From Pseudobacteriovorax antillogorgiicola (lineage in GTDB: Bacteria; Bdellovibrionota_B; Oligoflexia; Oligoflexales; RGVZ01), in assembly GCA_945865565.1 (NCBI GenBank), contig CAMBEK010000003.1:1-64000 (forward strand): a DNA stretch of 64,000 nucleotides, written 5' to 3'. The notes beneath the pieces are model-generated. The model was given only the letters and a program-made list of their open reading frames with translations, ran no database searches and was not told the origin of the DNA. A program made the translations under genes and the position numbers. This document shows, piece after piece, positions 8,325 through 17,959 of the stretch. The stretch's first letter is position 1, and every line of letters begins with the position of its first letter.

Positions 8325-9227
8325 CTATTGTTGCAGCTGGGCCGCAACTTCCGATGCAAAATCCGTTTCCTTCTTCTCGATGCCTTCACCGAGATGATAC
8401 CGGACGAACTTGACCAACGACGCGCCGCCGCCCTGTTTTTGAACAAATGCGCTGACGCTGATATCAGGATCTTTAACGAAAGCCTGCTCCACAAGACAGA
8501 CTTCCTTGAAGAACTTCTTCATCTGGCCTTCAAGGATCTTCTCAATCATGGCTTCCGGCTTTTTCTCTTCGAGCAACTTCTTGCGTGCCAAAACGCGCTC
8601 TTGCTCGAGTTCAACGGTGTCAACCTCGGTGCTGTTAAGGTAGCGGGGAGCCGCCGCAGCAACATGCATGGCAACGTCCTTGCCAAGGGTCACGAGGGCG
8701 TCATTTTTGCTTCCGCCTTCCAGGGCGACCAATGTCCCGATCTTTCCGCCCATGTGGACGTAACCAGCAACAACGCCGTTTGGAGCTTCGACGACCGTGC
8801 AGCGACGCACGTTCATGTTCTCGCCAATCTTCGCGATCATTTCCGTCAAGGTGTCCTTCACCGTTGCGCCGGACGCCAGCTTGGAAGCGATCAATGCTTC
8901 TGCCGAGTTAAATTTGTTCTTGAGGGCAATCTCGGCACATTCACGGGCAAATTTACGGAAATCGTCATTCTTGCTGACAAAATCCGTTTCGCAATTGATT
9001 TCCAGAACAACACCGGCGTTCTGGTCCTCGTTCACAAAAACTTCAACGAGACCTTCAGCAGCAACGCGGTCTGCCTTTTTAGCAGCGCGAGACATGCCGC
9101 GTTCGCGAAGCCACAAAATCGCTTTTTCGATGTCACCAGAGTTTTCTTCGAGTGCCTTTTTGCACTCCATCATACCAACGCCGGTTTTCTCGCGCAGTTC
9201 TTTGACTTGTGATGCAGTGATGCTCAT
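8325..9227 (-). CDS. tsf: Translation elongation factor Ts
   Basis: Nucleotide exchange factor for EF-Tu. It begins with the conserved UBA-like segment (ITASQVKELREKTGVGMMECKKAL), followed by VAAEGLVEVFV, the INCETDFVSKNDDF core and the MHVAAAAPRYL region. The 300-aa length and all domains are as expected. It lies about 60 bp downstream of rpsB. A 294-aa ORF on the opposite strand across this gene is a coding shadow. Confidence 0.97.
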   Translation of the reverse strand: MSITASQVKELREKTGVGMMECKKALEENSGDIEKAILWLRERGMSRAAKKADRVAAEGLVEVFVNEDQNAGVVLEINCETDFVSKNDDFRKFARECAEIALKNKFNSAEALIASKLASGATVKDTLTEMIAKIGENMNVRRCTVVEAPNGVVAGYVHMGGKIGTLVALEGGSKNDALVTLGKDVAMHVAAAAPRYLNSTEVDTVELEQERVLARKKLLEEKKPEAMIEKILEGQMKKFFKEVCLVEQAFVKDPDISVSAFVQKQGGGASLVKFVRYHLGEGIEKKETDFASEVAAQLQQ

Positions 9228-9286
9228 CGGAGTCGTTTCCCGTGTTGAGTCGGTTCAAATTAACGCAGGGCTTGAAGCGCTGCTGT

Positions 9287-10087
9287 TTACTGCTTTTTCG
9301 ACGGCTTGCGCTTTTCGACAGCCACAGCGTTGCCGTGCTCATCGAAGAACTTGCCTTCACTCACGCCATCGCCTTTGTCGGCAACTTCGCTCTTGTCCTT
9401 GGACTTCAACTTGCCGGCGAGGCAAGCCTCAGCTGCGGTCGCGATGAACACCTTCAGCGAGCTGATGCTGTCATCGTTGCCCGGGATGACGTAGTCCACG
9501 AAATCCGGATCAGCGTTGGTATCGGCAATCGCAACAACCGGAATACCCAAACGGCGGGCTTCCAGGAGGGCAATCGTTTCCTTGTGGGCGTCAACGATGA
9601 AAATCGCGCGCGGCATGCCCGGCATGTCCTTGATTCCACCGATGTTGCGCTCGAGCTTCTCGCGCTCGTTCTGAAGTCCGAGGACTTCTTTTTTCGGCAA
9701 TTTATCGAAGGTTCCGTCCTGCGCCATCTTTTCGATCCGCTTCAAGCGGTGGATGCTTTGACGAATGGTGGCAAAGTTGGTCAGAGTTCCGCCGAGCCAG
9801 CGGTGATTGACGAAATACATACCTGAACGGCGTGATTCGGTTGCGACAAGGTCGCGCGCCATGCGTTTCGTTCCAACGAAAAGCACGTGGCCGCCCCGGG
9901 CAGTGGTCTTCTCCAGAAAATCGCAAGCGGTCTGGAACAGCTTTACGGTTTTTTGCAGGTCGATGATGTGGATGCCATTGCGCTCGCCGAAGATGTACGG
10001 CTTCATTTTTGGGTTCCAACGACGAGCCTGGTGGCCGTAGTGGACGCCTGCTTCAAGCAGCTCTCTCATGTTCACTGTAACTGACAT
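9287..10087 (-). CDS. rpsB: 30S ribosomal protein S2
   Basis: Small-subunit ribosomal protein. [42 protein letters not shown] and [23 protein letters not shown] are all S2 signatures. The 266-aa form has a charged C-terminal tail rich in Lys and Asp/Glu. It is first gene of the rpsB-tsf-pyrH-frr unit, with a candidate promoter about 160 bases upstream. Confidence 0.97.
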   Translation of the reverse strand: MSVTVNMRELLEAGVHYGHQARRWNPKMKPYIFGERNGIHIIDLQKTVKLFQTACDFLEKTTARGGHVLFVGTKRMARDLVATESRRSGMYFVNHRWLGGTLTNFATIRQSIHRLKRIEKMAQDGTFDKLPKKEVLGLQNEREKLERNIGGIKDMPGMPRAIFIVDAHKETIALLEARRLGIPVVAIADTNADPDFVDYVIPGNDDSISSLKVFIATAAEACLAGKLKSKDKSEVADKGDGVSEGKFFDEHGNAVAVEKRKPSKKQ

Positions 10088-10253
10088 TTCTTATTCCTTT
10101 TTCGAAGGTTAGTCCTCGACTATCCCAACATCCCGACCCGCTCCAGCCGTCGTCACTTAACGCCCGACAGTAAAAGAAAAGGGGGACACCTTCGATGAGA
10201 CAGTCCGCGTAACGGGCACAGGCACCACGCCAACACCCTTTAAAAGCCGCTGT

Positions 10254-10282
10254 AACGTACTTGGGCGGCGTTCGATTGACAA
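10254..10282 (-). promoter_or_regulatory. Candidate promoter of the rpsB unit
   Basis: On the minus strand TTGTCA and TACGTT are separated by exactly 17 bases. This implies a leader of about 160 nt before rpsB, room for translational feedback. The 10088-10253 stretch holds no convincing gene; the small ORF at 10157-10411 is out of frame with DUF177 and has no family match. Confidence 0.45.
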
Positions 10283-10290
10283 GCGGGAAA

Positions 10291-10878
10291 CTACTTTTTG
10301 TTCTTTAATTCGGCTAGTTTTGCGAAAGGCGAGACCGGTTCGTCGACGACATCGCTGCCACCGCTGGAAAATACCCTGGGCGCAGACAAGTCGGCTTTGC
10401 AATAAAGGCACCGGTCCGATCCGGGTTCTGGCTGACAGCTTTGGGCCGGGACCGCCATCTGAACCAGGTCATTCAGCAGTTCCTCGACATCGATCTTTCC
10501 GTCCAGGATGTGGCGGTCCTCGAGGTCATCGGCGGACAAGGCAACCTCGCGGCGATCGTCCCGGGCACGAGGCACCGGTTTAAACAGCGCATCGACATCT
10601 TGGCTAAGGTCCACCGGAATCGAAAGATCACAGCGACTGCAGGGGACAAGGGGCTGATACTCTATCCGCCCCCGGACCGTGACACACCCAGACAACTCGC
10701 CATGCAGGGTCAATTCACCTTTTAATCGGCGCGGCTTGTCATCGATTCCCGGTGCGCAGGTGTCGTCTGCATCAAGGGAAAACGACGAATGGATGGCTTC
10801 CAACCACGGTTCGTCACCGTGAATCTGGATGGTTGCTTCTTTTTTGAGGTCCTTGACCGTTAGTTTCATAGGCTGCAT
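10291..10878 (-). CDS. DUF177 (YceD-like) protein
   Basis: Conserved protein usually encoded just before rpmF and linked to 23S rRNA or L32 function in other bacteria. The 195-aa protein carries the family segment VPCSRC, then the acidic region and a Cys pair (CQPEPGSDRCLYC), so it probably binds a metal. In most genomes it and rpmF share a strand; here it points away from rpmF and a GYF-like gene lies between them. Start could be ATG 10878 or ATG 10869. Only 22-31 bp separate it from the divergent gene at 10901. Confidence 0.8.
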   Translation of the reverse strand: MQPMKLTVKDLKKEATIQIHGDEPWLEAIHSSFSLDADDTCAPGIDDKPRRLKGELTLHGELSGCVTVRGRIEYQPLVPCSRCDLSIPVDLSQDVDALFKPVPRARDDRREVALSADDLEDRHILDGKIDVEELLNDLVQMAVPAQSCQPEPGSDRCLYCKADLSAPRVFSSGGSDVVDEPVSPFAKLAELKNKK

Positions 10879-10900
10879 AACCTAAACTAAAGGAGGGCTC

Positions 10901-11371
10901 ATGTCACCACCTGCGAAGAGATGGACCGTTTACCGGCGCGGAGAAGCGCTGGGCACGTTCACTTCACCCGAAATTCGGGAGCAGCTCCGAAAGGGTGCCC
11001 TGTCCACGGGCGATTTTGCGTCCGCCGAGGGGTCTGCACTGCAACAAGAACTCATTGAAATCGATGAGATTTTTTTCTCCGCCGCCGACCAAAACGAATA
11101 CCTTTCTGAGTCCCCACGAAAGTCGCGCTGGGTCAAACGGGCTGAAGAACTCAACCTCCAAGCCGCGCCACCAACCCGGCCCAGCCCGAATCGCCTGAAA
11201 GCTGGACCGAATCTGCCTCGCCGCAATCATCGCCACCATGGAATGGGGGGACAACACCCAGGTTCGCTTCCCGCCCGCTCATCTGGGAACCCATGGCTTT
11301 TGGCCGTTTTTGCGGCTTTTGTCGCAATCGCCGCCGTGGCTGTCGCCTGGCTTATCCGCCGGCGAGGTTGA
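10901..11371 (+). CDS. GYF_2-like domain protein with C-terminal membrane anchor
   Basis: Not a recognised named gene. Residues 8-50 (WTVYRRGEALGTFTSPEI...LRKGALSTGD) look like the bacterial GYF_2 fold, a small peptide-binding module with a W/Y-x-x-x-G-xx-GPF layout. A Pro-, Arg- and His-rich linker (RRNHRHHGMGG) follows, then a single hydrophobic helix near residues 131-152 ending in RRRG, so it should be tail-anchored with the domain in the cytoplasm. Strong AAAGGAGGG ribosome site. It precedes rpmF by 125 bp. Confidence 0.6.
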   Translation: MSPPAKRWTVYRRGEALGTFTSPEIREQLRKGALSTGDFASAEGSALQQELIEIDEIFFSAADQNEYLSESPRKSRWVKRAEELNLQAAPPTRPSPNRLKAGPNLPRRNHRHHGMGGQHPGSLPARSSGNPWLLAVFAAFVAIAAVAVAWLIRRRG

Positions 11372-11452
11372 TGGGTGCCGATTCTCACAAGTTAACGATT
11401 GACCTGACATGAGGTTGGTAATAGAAGATGGTCGCTTGTTTCACGTTCCACG

Positions 11453-11474
11453 TTTCACGGCTCGTTTCGTGAAA
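11453..11474 (+). promoter_or_regulatory. Inverted repeat TTTCACG-N8-CGTGAAA before rpmF
   Basis: A perfect 7-bp inverted repeat, preceded 14 bases upstream by a second GTTTCACG that could pair with the same right arm. It ends 22 bases before the rpmF start. It could be a leader hairpin with two alternative pairings or a protein-binding site; the sequence does not decide. Confidence 0.4.
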
Positions 11475-11496
11475 TCCAGACAAGGGAAATGGTCCC

Positions 11497-11709
11497 ATGC
11501 CAACACCAAAGTTTCGTACATCCAGCTCCAAGCGCAACATGCGCCGCTCACACCATCACCTGACGCCAGCTGGAATGTCAGTGTGCTCAAACTGCGGGAA
11601 CGTCAAAAAACCGCATTCGGTCTGTGAAGACTGCGGGCATCACAAGGGCAAGGCTGTTTTGCCGGCGAAAGTGTCCGCCGGTAATTCTGAATTCACTGCC
11701 GAATCCTGA
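11497..11709 (+). CDS. rpmF: 50S ribosomal protein L32
   Basis: Zinc-ribbon ribosomal protein bL32. The start MPTPKFRTSSSKRNMRRSHH fits the family, and four cysteines (CSNCG...CEDCG) form the zinc site. 70 aa. Ribosome site AAGGGA upstream. It is followed 11 bp later by fabD. Confidence 0.95.
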   Translation: MPTPKFRTSSSKRNMRRSHHHLTPAGMSVCSNCGNVKKPHSVCEDCGHHKGKAVLPAKVSAGNSEFTAES

Positions 11710-11720
11710 TTCGACCAACC

Positions 11721-12662
11721 ATGTCGACTCGCAATGCCGCTACCACTCTGGCTATGTTCCCCGGACAGGGGTCTCAATACGTCGGTATGGGGCGGCAATT
11801 GCTTTCTGAATTCCCCGACTCCCGCCTTGCTTTTGAAGAAGCGGAAGATGCCACTAGCATCAATATCCGCAAGCTTTGCCTTGATGGTCCGGAAGACGAA
11901 CTCAAGCTCACGGCAAACACACAACCCTGCATCTTGACCGTCAGCGCCGCCATGTGGCGCGTCCTGGAAAAAGAAGCCGGGTTTCGCGCCGAATGGTTTG
12001 CAGGGCACAGCCTTGGTGAATACTCGGCACTGGTAGCCTCAGGAAAACTTGCCCTCAATCGGGCTGCTTTTTTGGTTCGCCGCCGCGGAGAAGCCATGCA
12101 AGCCGCTGTTCCAGCCGGAGCCGGAGCCATGGCGGCCGTCATGGGTGTTGCGCCAGAAACATTGCTGTCCCGGGCCGAAAAAGCGTCACGCCCCGGCTGC
12201 GTTGTCGAAGTCGTTAATTTCAACAGTCCACAACAACTCGTGATCGCTGGCCACAAGACAGCTGTCGAAGATCTCGTAAAATCCCTGGAAGCCGAGAAGG
12301 CCCGCTGCGTCATGCTGCCGGTCAGCGCTCCGTTCCATTCATCTTTGATGACGAAAGCCCGGGAAGCCATGGAGCCTTTGCTCCGTGACACGCCCCTGTG
12401 CAATTCACCAGAAAAGGTGATTGCAAACCGCACCGGGAAAGTCGAATCCCCTTACCAGATCCAACACCTGATCGATCAAATTGATCACAGCGTCTTGTGG
12501 ACCCAGACCCTGGAGACAGCCGTTGCTGCTGGCTGTGTGGATTTTGTAGAAATTGGCCCAGGAAAAGTCTTGAACGGATTGGCCAAGCGTCAAATCCCAA
12601 AAGATGCCCGGCTCACCCACACGGATGACATCCGGGCAGCCGTCACTTCACTCTGTCGTTAA
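11721..12662 (+). CDS. fabD: Malonyl-CoA:ACP transacylase
   Basis: Loads malonyl groups onto acyl carrier protein for fatty acid synthesis. Signatures are MFPGQGSQYVGMG, the nucleophile motif GHSLGEYSALVASG, the QAAVPAGAGAMAAV loop, the catalytic-His region SAPFHSSLM and the EIGPGKVLNGL tail. 313 aa, full length. It directly follows rpmF; plsX and fabH, which commonly lie between them, are absent here. The 3' end overlaps the convergent M16 gene by 20 bp. Confidence 0.95.
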   Translation: MSTRNAATTLAMFPGQGSQYVGMGRQLLSEFPDSRLAFEEAEDATSINIRKLCLDGPEDELKLTANTQPCILTVSAAMWRVLEKEAGFRAEWFAGHSLGEYSALVASGKLALNRAAFLVRRRGEAMQAAVPAGAGAMAAVMGVAPETLLSRAEKASRPGCVVEVVNFNSPQQLVIAGHKTAVEDLVKSLEAEKARCVMLPVSAPFHSSLMTKAREAMEPLLRDTPLCNSPEKVIANRTGKVESPYQIQHLIDQIDHSVLWTQTLETAVAAGCVDFVEIGPGKVLNGLAKRQIPKDARLTHTDDIRAAVTSLCR

Positions 12663-14034
12663 AGGCAGTCGCCCAAGCCGGGTTAAACTTTCCTTTGGCG
12701 TAAACCACACCAATTCGCATCTGTTTAAAAATATCGTTGGCAATCCTTTGGATATCTTCTGGCGTCACACGCTCTAAATCTGCCGGCATCTCGTACAGCC
12801 GGTCGGTGGACCCATAATAATTGAAAGTCGACAGCAGAGCCCCGGCGATGCCGCCGTGGGTTTCCTGGGTCATGAAATAGGATGTGCTGAAGACCACCTT
12901 GAAGCGGTCCACTTCGACCTGCGAAAACCGTTTGGTTTTCAATCGCTGAATGACGGCGGCGATAGCATCCATGGTTTCCTGGGGCTTTGAGGTCGAAACT
13001 GAAATCGCTCCAATGCCGACCCGGTACTGGATTTGCCCTGCACCCACCCCGTATGAAAGTGACTTTCTAGTCCGAACCTCGTCCCACAGCTCCTCACTAA
13101 GCATTTCAAAAACAAGGCGCGATGCTGTGGAATCCTTTGCAGCAGCCCCGATGGCCGGAAACTTTATCTTGATGTAGGCAGTCGGTATATCCCGCTCCTC
13201 CATCGCAAACGCGTTTGAAGAATCAAAAGACGGAGCCGTCACTGCGGCAGCATCGCGCTTTTTTCCAGACCAGTTACCGAATATCTTTTTTACATCCGCC
13301 AGAACCTTTTCGTCCGGCATATCTGACACGACAACAATAACTGGTGGCGGACCTGCCAACAGAGACTTGTGGTAAGCAACCACATCATCACGGCCCAAGG
13401 CAGCCAGCTCACCAAGCGCCTCATCGCGCAGCAATCGGTACGGGTGTCCGACAGGGTAATAGACACGATTCACGACATCATTTGACCACGACCCCGGATC
13501 CTCTGACATTCCTTTGAAGGAGGCTTCCATCCGGTCCTTCTGCAACTTCACATCAACTGGGTCAAAGACAGGATTCATTACAACGGCAACAAAAGCTGGA
13601 AAAGCTTGACCCCAGTAGGATGAAAGCGCGGTCATCGAACATTGGGAAAACTCGACACCGCCACCGCATCCTATGCCGATGGAATAACGCTCAGTTAGTT
13701 TATTAAGTTTCTCTTTTGAATAACCCTTTGCGGCACGTCCCATGCTCGACATGGACCAATCATTCAGGACCTTGCGTCCTGACGGCTGATTTGCAGAACC
13801 CTCAGGAAAACCAACCGAGATGGTTGAAATTCCTGAATCGGGAACGCGGCGAATGATGACCGTCACACCAGAATCCAGGACAACCGTTTTGGTTGCCTTC
13901 TTCTGAGCCGCAACCGACTCAGGCTTCACCAGATTTATATTGTTTGCCGCGTAGGCCGGGGAAAAAAGTGCGGCCGAAGCAGCTACAAATATCCCGCGCA
14001 AAATCAGAGAGGACAGGTGGCTTCTTTTACTCAT
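12643..14034 (-). CDS. M16-family peptidase-like protein without zinc site
   Basis: Secreted or periplasmic partner subunit of an M16 (pitrilysin/PqqL-like) protease. It has an N-terminal signal (ILRGIFVAASAALFSPAYAA) and both M16 halves, including TRKSLSYGVGAGQ near residue 340. The HxxEH zinc motif expected near residue 75 is missing (the region reads EGSANQPSGRKVLNDW). M16 proteases often pair one active and one inactive chain; the gene overlaps the active M16 gene upstream by an ATGA, which fits a heterodimer. 463 aa. Confidence 0.85.
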   Translation of the reverse strand: MSKRSHLSSLILRGIFVAASAALFSPAYAANNINLVKPESVAAQKKATKTVVLDSGVTVIIRRVPDSGISTISVGFPEGSANQPSGRKVLNDWSMSSMGRAAKGYSKEKLNKLTERYSIGIGCGGGVEFSQCSMTALSSYWGQAFPAFVAVVMNPVFDPVDVKLQKDRMEASFKGMSEDPGSWSNDVVNRVYYPVGHPYRLLRDEALGELAALGRDDVVAYHKSLLAGPPPVIVVVSDMPDEKVLADVKKIFGNWSGKKRDAAAVTAPSFDSSNAFAMEERDIPTAYIKIKFPAIGAAAKDSTASRLVFEMLSEELWDEVRTRKSLSYGVGAGQIQYRVGIGAISVSTSKPQETMDAIAAVIQRLKTKRFSQVEVDRFKVVFSTSYFMTQETHGGIAGALLSTFNYYGSTDRLYEMPADLERVTPEDIQRIANDIFKQMRIGVVYAKGKFNPAWATAFNDRVK

Positions 14035-15461
14035 TTCAGACCCTCCGCATTGTCTTTCAGACCCACCTTGCCCGCAGCGGCCGGCGACATGAAAGTCGAA
14101 CTGACGACTGGCTTTTTGACCAACCAGCGAGACACAAACGCCTGCACGTCACTCATCTTTACCGCCTGCAGTTTCGTCAGATAGTCATTGTAGTAATCGA
14201 GTCCAGTCACAGCCCACCAAAAAGCCAATGATTTGGTATGTTCAGATATCTTATTGAGTTCGAACTTGCGCTCAATCTGAAAGCCACGCTTGGCGTCTTC
14301 AAATTGATCCCGGGAGAAATAACCTGGCCTGCGCCACTCAGAAATTTCTGCCAGCAAAAGTTCGCGGGCCTTCTGGGATTTCTCTGGTGTTGTTGTCGCA
14401 GAAACCGAGAATTCACCTGCGTCACCCTGGGTGTAATATCCGCCGCCCGCTGAAAAGGTCAGTCCCGAATCAATGAATTTTTTATAGAAACGACCGTTAC
14501 GGTGACCGAGCATCCTGCCAAGGATATCTGCCGGATACGTATCGCTGCGTTCTATCTGTGCCCGCGGACCTGCAAAAGTCAGTTGGATGTCCGCATTTTC
14601 AACATCAGGCCTGGTCATGACAAAATCGGAAGATTTCTTGGCTCCCGTCAAAGTGGGACGAGTGACGGGCTTCCATCCAGCGGGATTTTCCCATGTACCG
14701 AAATGCTTTTGAACCATGCCGGGCAGCGTGATTGGATCGAAATCGCCACCAACAAGAAGGGCGCAATTCGCTGGCGCGAAAACCTCACGCTTTATCCGCA
14801 GCAACTGCTCTCTGGTGGCTGTTTCAATGACCTTTCGGACGCCGAGGGGATTTCTACGGTATTCGTCCGCACCATAGGACAACTTTCGCACAAGATTATA
14901 GCGGTCAAAGGATGGCGATGACGCGTCACGGTCGTACTCATCAAGGACAACGCGCCGCTCCTTTTCCATTTCTTTTTGTTCAAGCAAGGGTGTTGCGATG
15001 GCATCTGCCATGAACTGCAGCCCCTCATCCAGAAAAGCCGACGGCAGCGTGAAATAATAGCGCACCACTTCCGCCGAGGTATCGCCATTGAAGACGATAC
15101 CAAGTTCACGAACCCGGTTCATAAAGGCCTCTTGATCAGGAAGCCGTTTATTTCCCTTGAAAAACATGTGCTCCCAAAGGTGAGTCAGCCCGTTGATCTC
15201 GGGAGTTTCGGTCATCGATCCCGCTTTTGCGGTGAGAACGATTGTGACCAACGGCACCTTGGACGAAGGCACCATCACGAGATCGAGGCCGTTGGCTTGC
15301 TCGATCATCGCAAAGGAAGACTGAAGCCCCGAGGCCGCGGAAGATGCCGCAGAAGAGGCAGAAGAAGCGGCAGAAGAGACAGTAAAGGATAGTGCCAAAG
15401 ACGAAAGCAGAAGCGCGGCCATGCCCGCACTTGATCGATACGATTTAACAGCGAACCTCAT
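14031..15461 (-). CDS. M16-family zinc metallopeptidase
   Basis: Active partner of the M16 pair. The inverted zinc motif HLWEH (GLTHLWEHMFFKG) and the downstream Glu region (RRVVLDEYDRD) are present. A signal peptide is followed by an unusual low-complexity Ser/Ala stretch (SSAASSASSAASSAASG) before the catalytic domain. The N-terminal half ends near residue 230; the C-terminal half carries the NADIQLTFAGPR region. 476 aa. Likely degrades peptides in the periplasm together with the inactive partner. Confidence 0.9.
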   Translation of the reverse strand: MRFAVKSYRSSAGMAALLLSSLALSFTVSSAASSASSAASSAASGLQSSFAMIEQANGLDLVMVPSSKVPLVTIVLTAKAGSMTETPEINGLTHLWEHMFFKGNKRLPDQEAFMNRVRELGIVFNGDTSAEVVRYYFTLPSAFLDEGLQFMADAIATPLLEQKEMEKERRVVLDEYDRDASSPSFDRYNLVRKLSYGADEYRRNPLGVRKVIETATREQLLRIKREVFAPANCALLVGGDFDPITLPGMVQKHFGTWENPAGWKPVTRPTLTGAKKSSDFVMTRPDVENADIQLTFAGPRAQIERSDTYPADILGRMLGHRNGRFYKKFIDSGLTFSAGGGYYTQGDAGEFSVSATTTPEKSQKARELLLAEISEWRRPGYFSRDQFEDAKRGFQIERKFELNKISEHTKSLAFWWAVTGLDYYNDYLTKLQAVKMSDVQAFVSRWLVKKPVVSSTFMSPAAAGKVGLKDNAEGLK

Positions 15462-15496
15462 CCGTGAGTGCCCCCAATAAAACTGACTCGAAAAAT

Positions 15497-17503
15497 TTAG
15501 ATCGAGTCAGCGATGATTTCAGAAATATCCTTGACCGTAACTTCATCTGCCTTGCCGTTGGCCTTGACGCCATCGGTCAGCATCGTCATACAGAACGGAC
15601 ATGCAACGGCCACGGTTTTCGCACCGGTTGCGATCGCTTCCGCGGCACGATTGTTATTGATCCGCGTCCCAATATGCTCTTCCATCCACATGCGCCCGCC
15701 GCCGGCACCGCAACAAAACCCTTGCTCGCGGTTGCGGGGCATCTCAGTCAGTTTTACGGTTGGGACAGCCTCCAGAACCTGACGTGGACTTTCGTAGACT
15801 TCATTGTGACGGCCGAGATAGCAGGAATCGTGATAAGTGATTTCTGACTCTGCAGGCACCGCCGATGGCTTGATTTTTCCCGTCTTGACCAGATCGGTGA
15901 TCAGTTCCGAATGATGCACAACCTCAGCCTTGAATCCAAAATCAGGATATTCATTCTTGATGGTGTTGAAGCAGTGCGGACAGCCAGTCACCACCTTCTT
16001 CACGCTATATTTCTTCATCGTGCCGACATTTTCTTCGATCGCAGCGTTCGCAAGGTATTCATTACCCAAACGGCGCGCGGTGTCCCCGTTGCATTTTTCC
16101 TCAGTACCAAGGATCGAAAAGCTAACGCCGGCGGTTTGCATGATCTTCACAATGGAACGAGAGACTTTCTTGTAGCGCTCGTCGTACGAACCCGCGCAAC
16201 CAACCCAGAACAGGTATTCCACATCGCTTTTTTCAGCCATTGTCGACACGCCAAGTCCCTTGGACCAGTCCGCGCGCGTCGAAGGATTCATCGCCCAAGG
16301 CGAGGAATTGTTCTCAAGATTTTTGAACGTATTTGCCAGCTCTGGCGGGAATTGCCCTTCGGTGAGGGTCATGTAGCGCCGCATGTCCACAATGGCCGGA
16401 ATGTGTTCGATAAAGAGCGGACAGGCTTCCATGCATGCACCGCAGGTGGTGCAGCTCCAAAGCTCATCGCGGGTAACAATACCGTCTATAAGCGGACGCT
16501 GCTTTTCTTCGGGCAAAGTGGCCGCTTCGGTCACGGCACTCTTGAGGTGTTTGATGATCATGCGCGGATCAAGAGGCTTGCCCGTATTGGTGGCGGGGCA
16601 CTGCGAAGAACAACGACCACACTCGACGCACGTGTAACCATCAAGGAGCTGCTTCCATGAAAAATCCTGGACCTTGCCAACGCCAAATGATTCGGCGTCA
16701 TCTTTGAATTCCATGGGGCGCAACCTTCCGCGCGGCTTCAGCGAACGGAAAAATATATTTGGCCAGACCCACACAAAGTGCTGATGCTTGGAATATGGAA
16801 TAAAGGAAGTAAAGGCGAACAGGATGCCGACGTGAAACCACCAGAATCCGTTTGAAAAAGACTCCCAACCCGTCAAGCTTGAGACGCCAAATAAACCACC
16901 GATTCCGCTTCCAAACAGGCGCGACATGGGAAGGGCCTCCGCAGGAAGTCCGCCCACCTGTGCCGGGAGAAAGGTTTTTCCACCCATGTAAATCAAGGAC
17001 GTGGCAACAAGGCCTAAAATTGCACCCAATACAATCAACCCATCGACCTTCGAATCCCGGCCCAGACTAGCCAGCCTCGGTGGCATAAAAAACAGACGGC
17101 GGCTGATGGCCCAAACAATCGCTACGACCACAGCAAAATTCGCGATGTCTTGCGTCAACAAATAGATGTGGTAGGCGTCTCCCCCGCCCAGGAACCACTG
17201 AAAACTGAAGGGAGCATAAATCCCATGCAGCACTGTCTCGGCGGTCCCGATGGTAACCGTCACGAAACCCCAAAAGATGATTGCGTGCATGAAGCCCGGA
17301 ACAAATTCACGGAACATGCGCGGCTGAAGAAAACCCCCAACGACAACACCCAGAACCCTCTGCGGCAGATTATCCGTCCGGGTTTCCTCGGCAGCGGTTC
17401 CAAGGTGAAACCATCGCCAGAGCTTGACGATATTGAATCCAAAGAAACCAAAAACAGAAAGTGCCAGCACTGCAAAAATAAAATTAGCGGTAGACATGGA
17501 CAA
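15497..17503 (-). CDS. Membrane Fe-S oxidoreductase, EtfD / ETF:menaquinone oxidoreductase type
   Basis: Predicted to pass electrons from electron-transfer flavoprotein, for instance from beta-oxidation, to quinone. Residues 1-240 hold membrane helices resembling the NarI gamma-subunit fold with possible haem His. Next come two 4Fe-4S motifs, [18 protein letters not shown] and [14 protein letters not shown], then two CCG heterodisulfide-reductase domains ([38 protein letters not shown]). This fusion order is the EtfD/EMO architecture. 668 aa with AAGGAGAG before the ATG. No etfAB genes lie in the window. Last gene of a unit starting at the hydrolase at 21150. Confidence 0.85.
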   Translation of the reverse strand: MSMSTANFIFAVLALSVFGFFGFNIVKLWRWFHLGTAAEETRTDNLPQRVLGVVVGGFLQPRMFREFVPGFMHAIIFWGFVTVTIGTAETVLHGIYAPFSFQWFLGGGDAYHIYLLTQDIANFAVVVAIVWAISRRLFFMPPRLASLGRDSKVDGLIVLGAILGLVATSLIYMGGKTFLPAQVGGLPAEALPMSRLFGSGIGGLFGVSSLTGWESFSNGFWWFHVGILFAFTSFIPYSKHQHFVWVWPNIFFRSLKPRGRLRPMEFKDDAESFGVGKVQDFSWKQLLDGYTCVECGRCSSQCPATNTGKPLDPRMIIKHLKSAVTEAATLPEEKQRPLIDGIVTRDELWSCTTCGACMEACPLFIEHIPAIVDMRRYMTLTEGQFPPELANTFKNLENNSSPWAMNPSTRADWSKGLGVSTMAEKSDVEYLFWVGCAGSYDERYKKVSRSIVKIMQTAGVSFSILGTEEKCNGDTARRLGNEYLANAAIEENVGTMKKYSVKKVVTGCPHCFNTIKNEYPDFGFKAEVVHHSELITDLVKTGKIKPSAVPAESEITYHDSCYLGRHNEVYESPRQVLEAVPTVKLTEMPRNREQGFCCGAGGGRMWMEEHIGTRINNNRAAEAIATGAKTVAVACPFCMTMLTDGVKANGKADEVTVKDISEIIADSI

Positions 17504-17537
17504 CTCTCCTTAAGGTCGAAATATCAGATGAGATGCA

Positions 17538-17870
17538 TCAAGACGACCGGGCAGCCTTCCTCAGGCTCCGCCGGGCCTCAAACAACATCAGGTGTGTCTC
17601 GTACTGGATCCTGCGGGCGATCGCATCGCCATGGATGTCGGCGTATTCTTGAATAAAATCCAGATAGGCTTTATCGCACAACGCTCGCCTTTGGGCACCT
17701 GCCACTGGGGCGCGATTGACGACTTCGTTTTTTTGAATTTGCCGGAAATGGCGTTCGACATCCTTCAGCCGGACAGGAAGGAGTGCCTCAAGGCGTCGCG
17801 CAACCTGACGGGACTTCAACGCCTCTTGCGCATGCGACTGGATTGCGCGGGTCAATTTTTCCTGGGCCAT
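17538..17870 (-). CDS. Hypothetical protein, charged and helical
   Basis: I do not recognise a family. The ORF extends to a TTG at 17924 with no ribosome site; ATG 17870 (MAQEKLTRAIQSHAQEA) has a weak TGGA upstream and is preferred, giving 110 aa. It is rich in Arg, Gln, Ala and Glu and looks almost entirely alpha-helical, with no signal peptide or membrane helix. It lies between the DUF4175-like gene and the EtfD-like gene, probably in one transcript. Confidence 0.5.
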   Translation of the reverse strand: MAQEKLTRAIQSHAQEALKSRQVARRLEALLPVRLKDVERHFRQIQKNEVVNRAPVAGAQRRALCDKAYLDFIQEYADIHGDAIARRIQYETHLMLFEARRSLRKAARSS

Positions 17871-17959
17871 GTGCAAGTCCAAAGCCGGTATCCTCAAATC
17901 AACAAACGACCAGCGACTGACCAAAGAATTATCAGCGTATTCACGCGGGAATTTCAGCG

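Noticed and set aside
8328-9212. 294-aa ORF on the plus strand
   Set aside because: It is fully antisense to tsf, whose protein is unmistakable, and shows no family motif.
15911-16660. 249-aa ORF on the plus strand
   Set aside because: Antisense shadow of the Fe-S oxidoreductase.
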